This document shows, one piece after another, positions 18,519-25,372 of a stretch of DNA of 64,000 bases (positions are counted from its first letter, which is position 1; each line of letters starts with the position of its first letter). Made by a program: the position numbers and the translations under genes. Under the pieces are notes generated by a model. It did not search any database, was not told the DNA's origin, and saw only the letters and a program-made list of their open reading frames with translations. The DNA is from an uncultured Flavobacteriaceae bacterium (lineage in GTDB: Bacteria; Bacteroidota; Bacteroidia; Flavobacteriales; Flavobacteriaceae). The stretch spans positions 2,534,308-2,598,307 of the forward strand of contig CANKZG010000001.1 of the NCBI GenBank assembly GCA_947488435.1, in the 5' to 3' direction.

Positions 18519-18653
18519 AGCTAAAGCAAGAAAACCCTTGTAGAAAGTTTACTTTCTTAAGAGGGTTTTTTAGTTTTTTGCTAAAATTAAAGCATAACTT
18601 TAATTTGCAACAAATGTGATGCAATAGGATGCTATACATCCTGTCATCCCGAC
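18504..18653. repeat. 14-base direct repeat of the tRNA-like end
   Basis: CCTGTCATCCCGAC occurs at 18504-18517, inside the tRNA-like fragment, and again at 18640-18653. The copies are in direct orientation, 136 bases apart. They could be attachment-site duplications left by an integrative element. They could also belong to a dispersed GTCATCCCGAC-type intergenic repeat. Confidence 0.45.
18531..18575 (+). terminator. Nested terminator hairpin after the tRNA-like fragment
   Basis: The outer stem AAAACCC (18531-18537) pairs with GGGTTTT (18563-18569). An inner perfect hairpin AGAAAG-TTTA-CTTTCT (18542-18557) sits inside it, and the outer arm runs into a T-rich tail. The position directly after the tRNA-like fragment fits a terminator that once served a tRNA transcript. 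Confidence 0.6.
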
Positions 18654-18816
18654 GAACCAGTTTTTAGTGGATGTCAAATCACTTCCAATTAACTGATTGA
18701 CAGTGATTTTCACTTTTGTTGATTTTGTTTGGTATTAAATACTAAAACATCCAGTAGTTAACGTTCCTTTACGATACATTAATAAATTACAAAGGATAAA
18801 AATTCTCCCATGAATT

Positions 18817-20727
18817 TCAATCTTTCATCATAGGTAATTGCAGTAGTACTAAATTATAGCCCTCTTTATTATCTTTCTTATCAATAAACTTTAAGAAATC
18901 CGGAGACTTGCGCTTAAAATACTTCTGTGCTCTTTCCAACAAGATCTGTAGACCTAATGATCGATGATCGTTGTTGTTTCCTGTAAAACCAGGCCCATTG
19001 TCCTTTACAGCACAAATCAAATGACCATTAAGTCCTTTACTAAATTCGACAACTATATTTCCTTTTTCCTTTAGTGAAGAGACGCCATGTTTGATAGCAT
19101 TCTCTACAAGGGGTTGTACCATCATTGGAGGGATTCTATTGGATTTGGAATCCAAATCGTCTGGAAGAATTATTTTAAAGCTAAAAGAGACAACGGTTTG
19201 CTGATAAATTTCCATATAATAATTAAGGGCCCTAATTTCATCTTCCATATCAACAAAATCCTCCCTAGAATTTTCCAAATTCATTCTAAGCAGCTTCCCC
19301 AAGGCTGCGGTTAACTTTTGTGCCTGTTCTGGCCTATCGTCAATCATGGAAATCACGTTTTGTAGGACATTGAATATAAAATGAGGATTCAATTGAGAAA
19401 GGAGCAATCGCTGTTCCAAGGATATTTTTTGTAGCCGTGCCTTTAAATTTCTCCATTTGAAAACGCCAAACAGAAATATCACTACTAAAATTGATACTAC
19501 TATACTTAAGTAAAGCTGTGCTCTTTTCTTTGCATAAGCAAGATCCATATTTGACTTTTCAGTTTCCAATCGTTGAATAGTTTCCACCTTTTCCCTAGTC
19601 TCATATTCCACCGTAAGATTCTCGATTTTAGATTCCAGTTCCTTTCTATGGAAATCCTTTAAGATTGTTTCCTTTATCCTTAGATGCTTATTTGCCTGTT
19701 CGTAATTACCCAGTTTTTCATGAGCTTCCAACAGATACGAATAGGCATCTAGAATCATATCCCGCTCTTCAGAGTTTTGTGCCTCGGAATTCAAAAATTC
19801 TATTGCAGCAAGAGCGCTATTTATTGTTTCTCTATAATTTCCTTCTTGAAGACTCACATAGGCTTGGATTACTAAAATAGATATTTCACTAGTTGTTGGC
19901 TCATAAGGGCCACCAAAAGTGTACCTGTTCAGTTCAAATTCTTGAAGTGATTTCCTATAATAAGTCATCGCAGAATCCTGATTACGTTCCTTAAAAAAGG
20001 AGCCCAAGTAGGCATAGGCAAAAGGTAGGTTATTTCTAAAACCCTTAGGGCGTAATGCAGATTTTATCTCTTTTCTAAAATAATACAAAGAGGAATCAGT
20101 AACGTTTAAATAGTTTTTGGAATAAATAATCCCCAATCGTAAAGTAACAGCAGATCTATTTCGAGGAGAGGACATATACAAACTATCTTTTGCGACTTTC
20201 AAGAATAATTCCGAAGCTTTCTTATAACTTCCAAGCGAATGATGACATCTAGCCACTAGAGTTAACAAATAGGGTTCCCATTTCATGTCTGGGTACTTCT
20301 TTTCATAAAACAGAGCAGTGTTCCCATGCTTTAGGGCTTTTTCGTAATTTTTGCCTTTGTGATTGATTCTGCTCAACATATAGTGAGCCTCCTTCATACT
20401 CTTATCATCCAAATGGTATTTTAAACTCAAATTACCGTGATGATCTATAGCCCTATTGTAGTACAGGGCTGCGGAGTCCAATTGATTATTTACAAAGTAC
20501 GATGTTGCCAGTTTGGTCATGTATTCCGATCTTCCAAACAGTGTACTATCACTATCTAGCAACATTTTCATATAGTTTAAGTTTTTACGATGATTGGGAT
20601 TTCTATGCGAAAGAGAGTCCTTGGCAAAAAGATCAATATCTAATTGAGAAATTTCGTTGTGCTGACTATGGAGTATTTGGGATACTATTATTAGAAAAAT
20701 GAATATTTTTAAATTAGGTGTGAGCAT
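18817..20727 (-). CDS. TPR-containing LytS-type sensor histidine kinase
   Basis: This 636-residue protein has an N-terminal signal segment (about 5-22), then about 340 residues of tetratricopeptide-like helical repeats that would lie in the periplasm. A coiled coil (about 360-405) and one transmembrane helix (about 408-428) follow. The cytoplasmic His_kinase domain carries the phosphoacceptor in LLSQLNPHFIFNVLQNV and the N box VQPLVENAIKHG. The partner regulator is divergent, with only 18 bases between the two start codons. TPR kinases of this type are common in Bacteroidota, and the ligand is not known. Confidence 0.88.
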   Translation of the reverse strand: MLTPNLKIFIFLIIVSQILHSQHNEISQLDIDLFAKDSLSHRNPNHRKNLNYMKMLLDSDSTLFGRSEYMTKLATSYFVNNQLDSAALYYNRAIDHHGNLSLKYHLDDKSMKEAHYMLSRINHKGKNYEKALKHGNTALFYEKKYPDMKWEPYLLTLVARCHHSLGSYKKASELFLKVAKDSLYMSSPRNRSAVTLRLGIIYSKNYLNVTDSSLYYFRKEIKSALRPKGFRNNLPFAYAYLGSFFKERNQDSAMTYYRKSLQEFELNRYTFGGPYEPTTSEISILVIQAYVSLQEGNYRETINSALAAIEFLNSEAQNSEERDMILDAYSYLLEAHEKLGNYEQANKHLRIKETILKDFHRKELESKIENLTVEYETREKVETIQRLETEKSNMDLAYAKKRAQLYLSIVVSILVVIFLFGVFKWRNLKARLQKISLEQRLLLSQLNPHFIFNVLQNVISMIDDRPEQAQKLTAALGKLLRMNLENSREDFVDMEDEIRALNYYMEIYQQTVVSFSFKIILPDDLDSKSNRIPPMMVQPLVENAIKHGVSSLKEKGNIVVEFSKGLNGHLICAVKDNGPGFTGNNNDHRSLGLQILLERAQKYFKRKSPDFLKFIDKKDNKEGYNLVLLQLPMMKD

Positions 20728-20733
20728 TTAATC

Positions 20734-20741
20734 TAAATTTG
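20734..20741 (+). promoter_or_regulatory. -7 box TAAATTTG before the LytTR regulator
   Basis: TAAATTTG matches the Bacteroidota -7 consensus TAnnTTTG and ends only 4 bases before the ATG at 20746. If used, transcription would begin at or just after the start codon, giving a leaderless or nearly leaderless mRNA. I see no clear -33 element. Confidence 0.35.
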
Positions 20742-20745
20742 TGTT

Positions 20746-21495
20746 ATGAATCTGAATAAGATACGTACTTTAATTGTAGAAGATGATAAGAAAACTCTTG
20801 AATATCTCAGAAAGCTGGTTCATCAGCATGATCACTTATTACTGATTGATGAAGCTACTGACAAGAATTCGGCGCTTCAGAAATTCAGTTCGGTGCGGCC
20901 AGAATTGGTCTTACTTGATATTCAACTTGGACAAGAGAATGCTTTTGACCTTCTTGACGAAATCTCAACAAAATCTTTTCATCTCATATTTGTAACTGGA
21001 CATTCTGAATATCTAATACGCGCTCTTGAATACTATGCTTTTTATTTTCTGACCAAACCGTTTGATAAGGAGAAGTTTAATAAGGTAATCAATGCCTTCG
21101 TACAAACGGCGAATAGGTTTTATGACCAGTCAAAATTGGAGTATTTGTCCAGTTTTGTCAAAAACCAAGATTCCCAGTTCTTTTTGAATACAGGGCTTGA
21201 TTTCTTGACAATAGATCTTAATAATGTACTCTACTGCAATTCAGAGGGAAACTTTACCAAATTTTACTTTAAAGAAGGCCGACCCATACTCGGTTCCAAC
21301 AACCTGAAATTTTATGAAAATCTTCTCTATAAAAAAGGCTTTTTCAGGGCTAACCGCTTTCACCTAATCAGTATTAAAAATATTGAAGCCATTCTAAAAA
21401 AGGAAACTCTTGTAATGAAAGGAGGGGAGAAAATCAGTATTTCGAAGAGGAACAAGTCAAAATTGAAAGAACTGATTACAACTTTAAATGAATAA
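20746..21495 (+). CDS. LytTR-family response regulator
   Basis: This 249-residue regulator has a receiver domain with the acidic pair E12/D13, phosphoacceptor D58 (VLLDIQLG) and a conserved lysine in FLTKPFDKEKF. A LytTR DNA-binding domain covers about residues 150-247 (FFRANRFHLISIKNIEAI). It is the divergent partner of the TPR kinase. It is also the closest regulatory gene to the peptide-export cluster, whose last gene converges on it 336 bases away. Kinase/LytTR pairs next to double-glycine peptides recall Gram-positive ComDE systems, but no functional link is shown here. Confidence 0.9.
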   Translation: MNLNKIRTLIVEDDKKTLEYLRKLVHQHDHLLLIDEATDKNSALQKFSSVRPELVLLDIQLGQENAFDLLDEISTKSFHLIFVTGHSEYLIRALEYYAFYFLTKPFDKEKFNKVINAFVQTANRFYDQSKLEYLSSFVKNQDSQFFLNTGLDFLTIDLNNVLYCNSEGNFTKFYFKEGRPILGSNNLKFYENLLYKKGFFRANRFHLISIKNIEAILKKETLVMKGGEKISISKRNKSKLKELITTLNE

Positions 21496-21831
21496 AGAAG
21501 TAATTAAAACACAAGTTAATATAGCAACGGGAGCGAAAATCTGTAAGAATAAATCATTGGCAGTATACCTGAGATAACCATTAAACGCGCTAGTGCCTTT
21601 ATAAAAGCATTTTTAAAGTCAAAAACACCATTATTTTATACAATTCGAACTTGAAGTTGGGCAAACTTAATTCGGATAAAAAAGGACTAACTTCCACTAA
21701 AAAGTAGATGTGTATAATTACAAGAAACCCAATATAACGGCCTTAACATATTAAAAAGAGAATACAAAGTGCTTTTATTGGATGCGGTTCAGGTGTTGAC
21801 AATAGTTTTTAAAGTTAATTGAAGAAAAATT
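21496..21831. other. Convergent 336-base gap, no gene recognised
   Basis: This gap lies between the stop of the LytTR regulator and the stop of the HlyD gene. I find no plausible gene, strong hairpin or repeat. It would have to contain the terminators of both transcripts, but neither is of the classical GC-stem and T-tract kind. Confidence 0.4.
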
Positions 21832-22584
21832 CTAGTCATTAAAAATAGTTCTTAACCGATAAAAAAAACGTTCTATTAATCTTAAATCTTCTATGATTAT
21901 TTCCGCTTTCCCAATAGTACCAGGTGTATAACTAATATCTTTATCGTTAATAGTTGCAAGTCTTAAGCCTATTTTCACCTCAACAGAAAGAAACCCGTCT
22001 TTATCAGGCACGGTACTAATGTGTTGCACCGTACTTTCAATTATATCGTTCTTCAGCATTATATCTTCCGATAAATAAATTCTAACCTGTTGTCCCTTTC
22101 TAATTTTTGCTGTTTGGTTTATAGGTACTTTAAGTTTTCCAATATATGGACCATGATTTGAAGGCATAATTATGAACAGTAAATCTCCTTGTTTTACTTT
22201 GCGCCCAATTTTCCAAAAATCTACAAAATGAACTTTTCCAGACAATTTTGGTTTCAGTATTGTTTCCGCTCTATTATTATTTATAATTCCTAATAAATTC
22301 CCAGAGTTGACCCTAGCCCCATCTTGAATATTAAGCTTTAAAAATGTGCCGTCAATGCCAGCATATATATTTTCTGAAGGTTCTGTTGTATCTAAAGCGA
22401 CCTCGCAGGTAACAGTATTTGGGTATTTGATAAAATAAGAAATTGTAAGTACCCCAAGTATCAAAAAAAGAATCAGCATATTTCCGCAACGAATCATCCA
22501 ATTAGGTACAAACCCTAATATTTCTTGTACTGCAGAACTTCGCAATGCAATTGGCTTCTCAATTTTATGTTTATCTTCTACCAT
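21832..22584 (-). CDS. HlyD-family secretion adaptor (short)
   Basis: This 250-residue membrane fusion protein has one N-terminal transmembrane helix (about 32-52). A biotinyl-lipoyl-like hairpin follows, built from DGTFLKLNIQDGARVNSG and SGKVHFVDFWKIGRKVKQG. A beta-barrel region comes next (GKLKVPINQTAKIRKGQQVRI). The long coiled-coil hairpin of classical HlyD proteins is missing, so it is much shorter than the usual 400 residues. It is separated from the ABC exporter by one base. It should link the inner-membrane exporter to the periplasm or an outer-membrane channel encoded elsewhere. Confidence 0.82.
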   Translation of the reverse strand: MVEDKHKIEKPIALRSSAVQEILGFVPNWMIRCGNMLILFLILGVLTISYFIKYPNTVTCEVALDTTEPSENIYAGIDGTFLKLNIQDGARVNSGNLLGIINNNRAETILKPKLSGKVHFVDFWKIGRKVKQGDLLFIIMPSNHGPYIGKLKVPINQTAKIRKGQQVRIYLSEDIMLKNDIIESTVQHISTVPDKDGFLSVEVKIGLRLATINDKDISYTPGTIGKAEIIIEDLRLIERFFYRLRTIFND

Positions 22585-22585
22585 A

Positions 22586-24778
22586 TCAATTTCCTAGTTC
22601 TAATTGATTTTTCACCAAATTGTAATAATTGCCTTTTAGCCTTGTCAACGCTTCGTGATTACCGGTCTCAACAATTTCTCCCTTATCCAGAACTACGATT
22701 TGATGTGCATTTTTTACCGTACTTAATCGATGAGCAATAATGACAACTGTCTTATCCGCGAAAAACCCATCAAGGTTTTCCATAATTGTTTTTTCGTTGT
22801 TGGCGTCCAAAGCTGATGTAGCTTCATCGAAAAATAGAAATTTTGGGTTTTTATAAACCGCTCTGGCAATTAATAACCGTTGTTTTTGACCGGTACTTAG
22901 ACTGGTTCCCTCCAATCCTATTTTTGTATTGAAACCTAATGGAAGATTTTCAATATAATCTTGTATGTTGGCAACTTTCGCCGAGGCCCATAATCGCTTT
23001 TCATCTATCACGTCAGCGCCAACGGCAATATTTTGGGCAATGGTGTCATTAAAAATATAACCTTCTTGCATAACCACGCCACAGTGTTCGCGCCATACTT
23101 TTTGTGCTATGTCATTTAAATTACTATTCCCAATGTGAATTTCACCCGAATTTGGTTCATAAAATCGTAAAAGCAACTTCATCAAAGTGGTTTTACCGCT
23201 TCCGCTTACTCCTACTATCGCCGTTACTTTGTTAGCTCGTATAATGAAATTTAGATTCTTGATAACCGGGTCAAGTCCTCCCAGATAACGAAAAGAAATG
23301 TCTGTTAACTTAAAATCAGCGTTTTCAGGCAAATGCAATATTTTCTTTTTACTATCGCTTTCTTCATTCTCCATATTGTGAATTTCCCCCAAGCGATCCA
23401 GTGAAATTTTAGCATCCTGAACATCCCTAAAAAAACTGATCATCTGAGAGACTGGGGCATTTAATTGTCCGACAATATAGGAGATGGCTACCATCATCCC
23501 TAACGTGATTTCTCCGTCGATGACCAATTTAGCAGACAGTACAGTAATAAGTATATTTTTCAGCTCGTTAATAAATGTAGAACCCACTGTTTGCGTCTGT
23601 TCCAATGCCAAACTCTTCATCTCGACCTTGAACAAACGGGCTTGTACATATTCCCAATTCCATCGTAACCGGCGTTCAGCGTTATGAAGTTTTATCTCTT
23701 GCATACCATTAATCAACTCGATTATCTTGCTCTGTTCATTGCTTAACTCGGTAAAACGTTTGTAGTCCAGTTCTTTTCTTCTTTTAAAAAAAAACAACAC
23801 CCATCCAAAATAAAGACAACTACCTATTAAGAAAATTGTAAAAATCTGCAAACTATAGTAGGCCAGAACAAATCCGAATATGACAAAATTCACCATAGAG
23901 AACAATACATTTAACGACGAAGTGGTTAATATTTTTTCTATGCGCTTGTGATCACTTATTCTTTGCATGAGATCTCCCGTCATTTTAGCATCAAAAAACG
24001 CCATAGGGAGGTTCATCAACTTTATAAAAAAATCGGATACCAAAGAAATATTTATCCGTGTACTTAAGTGTAATAAAATCCATCCGCGAATTACTTCTAG
24101 TGCCGTTCTCCCCAAAAACAAAAATAGCTGCGCAAACAAAATGAGGTAAATGAAATTGATATCCTGATTTTGGATACCAACATCTACAATACTTTGGGTC
24201 AAAAAGGGAATTATGAGTTGAAGTAAACTGCCCGCAAATAAGCCTATGGCCAGTTGTAGAATAAATTTTTTATACTTGAAAAGGTAACGTGATATAAACG
24301 AAAAATTAAATTTTTGTTTGCCCTTCTTCTTTTGTCCTTTATCATAAAATTTAGGACTTGGTTCCATCAAAAGTGCAACTCCCTCTTCTTTATTCGCGTC
24401 TGCATTGTACCCAATCCAAGATTTGATAAATTCTTTGGGACCATACGTAATGAGGCCATAGGCGGGATCGGATATATAGACCTTGTTTTTTTTGACTTTA
24501 TAGAGTACCACAAAATGTTCTTCGTTCCAATGGAGAATACATGGCAGGGGAATATCTGTCAACTTCTTATAGCTCAATTGTGCCCCTATACTATGAAAAC
24601 CCATTTTTTCAGTAGCTTCGCCAAGTGCTAAGAGACTACTACCTTCTCTTGTGGTTTCAGCTAAATCTCTTAAATTCTGAATCTCAAAATCTTTACCATA
24701 ATGTTTGGCTATCATTTTAATGCAGGTAGGGCCACAGTCTTTTTGGTCTGCTTGTTTGTAATGTGGGAATTTGACCAT
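22586..24778 (-). CDS. Peptidase-containing ABC exporter (C39 family)
   Basis: This 730-residue PCAT has an N-terminal C39 cysteine protease domain (about 1-150) with catalytic C15 in QKDCGPTCI, the histidine in EEHFVVLY and the aspartate in ISDPAYG. The membrane domain (about 165-460) precedes an ATPase domain with Walker A GVSGSGKTTLM, signature LSTGQ, and Walker B plus catalytic Glu FLFFDEATSALD. Such exporters cleave leaders after a double glycine and translocate the core peptide. The gene lies 258 bases downstream of a small double-glycine precursor on the same strand, its most likely substrate. Confidence 0.94.
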   Translation of the reverse strand: MVKFPHYKQADQKDCGPTCIKMIAKHYGKDFEIQNLRDLAETTREGSSLLALGEATEKMGFHSIGAQLSYKKLTDIPLPCILHWNEEHFVVLYKVKKNKVYISDPAYGLITYGPKEFIKSWIGYNADANKEEGVALLMEPSPKFYDKGQKKKGKQKFNFSFISRYLFKYKKFILQLAIGLFAGSLLQLIIPFLTQSIVDVGIQNQDINFIYLILFAQLFLFLGRTALEVIRGWILLHLSTRINISLVSDFFIKLMNLPMAFFDAKMTGDLMQRISDHKRIEKILTTSSLNVLFSMVNFVIFGFVLAYYSLQIFTIFLIGSCLYFGWVLFFFKRRKELDYKRFTELSNEQSKIIELINGMQEIKLHNAERRLRWNWEYVQARLFKVEMKSLALEQTQTVGSTFINELKNILITVLSAKLVIDGEITLGMMVAISYIVGQLNAPVSQMISFFRDVQDAKISLDRLGEIHNMENEESDSKKKILHLPENADFKLTDISFRYLGGLDPVIKNLNFIIRANKVTAIVGVSGSGKTTLMKLLLRFYEPNSGEIHIGNSNLNDIAQKVWREHCGVVMQEGYIFNDTIAQNIAVGADVIDEKRLWASAKVANIQDYIENLPLGFNTKIGLEGTSLSTGQKQRLLIARAVYKNPKFLFFDEATSALDANNEKTIMENLDGFFADKTVVIIAHRLSTVKNAHQIVVLDKGEIVETGNHEALTRLKGNYYNLVKNQLELGN

Positions 24779-24832
24779 TTAAATTTAAAATTTCCTATTG
24801 TATCGAACCAATGAAAAGAGTTCGTATTCATT

Positions 24833-24858
24833 GAGCCAGAGTTATAAAACCCTGGCTC
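24833..24858 (-). other. Strong stem-loop between precursor and exporter genes
   Basis: On the minus strand GAGCCAGGGTT pairs with AACTCTGGCTC around the loop TTAT: an 11-bp stem with a single G-T pair. No T-tract follows, so it is not a standard terminator. The position, about 180 bases after the precursor stop and 55 bases before the exporter start, suggests 3' stabilisation or attenuation that lowers exporter expression relative to the precursor. Confidence 0.55.
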
Positions 24859-25036
24859 TAGAATAACTAGATGCACCGTCATTTTTTCAACCGCTGGCAT
24901 TCAATTCGCTGTACACAGAGCACCTAAAATCATAACGGTTTTACCACTTCACATGCATAAAGCGTAGGATAGTTAAATGTTGACCAACTATTAACTTTAT
25001 TGCCTCAATGAATGGTTTTTTGTCTAGCTCAGTACA

Positions 25037-25237
25037 CTAAACGCAGATATAACAAACGCCATTTACTACTTCACCTGCACAAGGGAATCCTCCTCCTGCA
25101 AACGAACATGAGTCCCCGCATATGCCTCTTCTTCTTTTTGATCCTGCCGGACAGCTTTGCACACCACCACCATTAACGGACTTTTGAGCGGTTCTTCCTA
25201 AGGTTTTTACACCAGTTAAACTTGCTAATTTTTTCAT
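25037..25237 (-). CDS. Double-glycine leader, six-cysteine secreted peptide precursor
   Basis: This 66-residue precursor has the leader MKKLASLTGVKTLGR followed by TAQKSVNGG, ending in a Gly-Gly (23-24) that fits C39 processing. A third glycine (25) leaves the exact cut uncertain by one residue. The core of about 42 residues has six cysteines (29, 40, 44, 53, 62, 65; spacing 10-3-8-8-2), a basic KRRR patch (34-37) and a glycine run. It has no aromatic-rich membrane segment. An even cysteine count beside a VKOR-thioredoxin gene suggests three disulfides. It may be a bacteriocin, toxin or signal peptide. It resembles flavobacterial bacteriocin-like peptides only in the leader. Confidence 0.82.
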   Translation of the reverse strand: MKKLASLTGVKTLGRTAQKSVNGGGVQSCPAGSKRRRGICGDSCSFAGGGFPCAGEVVNGVCYICV

Positions 25238-25299
25238 AATAAATAATATTTAATATTAAATTGGCCCCGAACATTTAATGACACTCAAGGTTTGTGTCC

Positions 25300-25316
25300 A
25301 TCTTTCGCGAAAAGAT
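25300..25316 (-). other. Small hairpin in the precursor leader region
   Basis: ATCTTT (25300-25305) and AAAGAT (25311-25316) form a 6-bp stem around CGCGA. It lies 63 bases upstream of the precursor start. It is weaker than the neighbouring hairpin at 25335-25360 and may be part of the same leader structure. Confidence 0.3.
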
Positions 25317-25334
25317 ATTGTTCCCTTAGCGCTG

Positions 25335-25360
25335 CTTTTCCGCATCTAGGTGTGGAAAAG
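25335..25360 (-). other. Strong stem-loop between VKOR and precursor genes
   Basis: CTTTTCCGCA (25335-25344) pairs with TGTGGAAAAG (25351-25360) to form a 10-bp stem with a six-base loop, 12 bases after the VKOR stop on the minus strand. No T-tract follows on that strand. With the hairpin at 24833-24858 it brackets the precursor gene, as expected for an mRNA cut or stabilised around the highly needed peptide message. Confidence 0.55.
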
Positions 25361-25372
25361 TGCAGGCTTTGG

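Larger units (their letters stand above)
18098..18816. other. Gene-poor 719-base stretch with tRNA-like relic
   Basis: No convincing protein gene lies here. An open frame at 18232-18453 has unusual composition and no recognisable domain. The stretch holds a tRNA-like 3' fragment (18492-18518), a nested terminator-like hairpin (18531-18569) and a second copy of the 14-base fragment end (18640-18653). It separates the nrf region from the accessory block that follows, and could be a former integration site. Confidence 0.5.

Noticed and set aside
24712-24900. 62-codon minus-strand frame before the exporter gene, considered as a second peptide precursor
   Set aside because: It overlaps the exporter start out of frame, lacks a GG leader and cysteines, and spans the strong hairpin.
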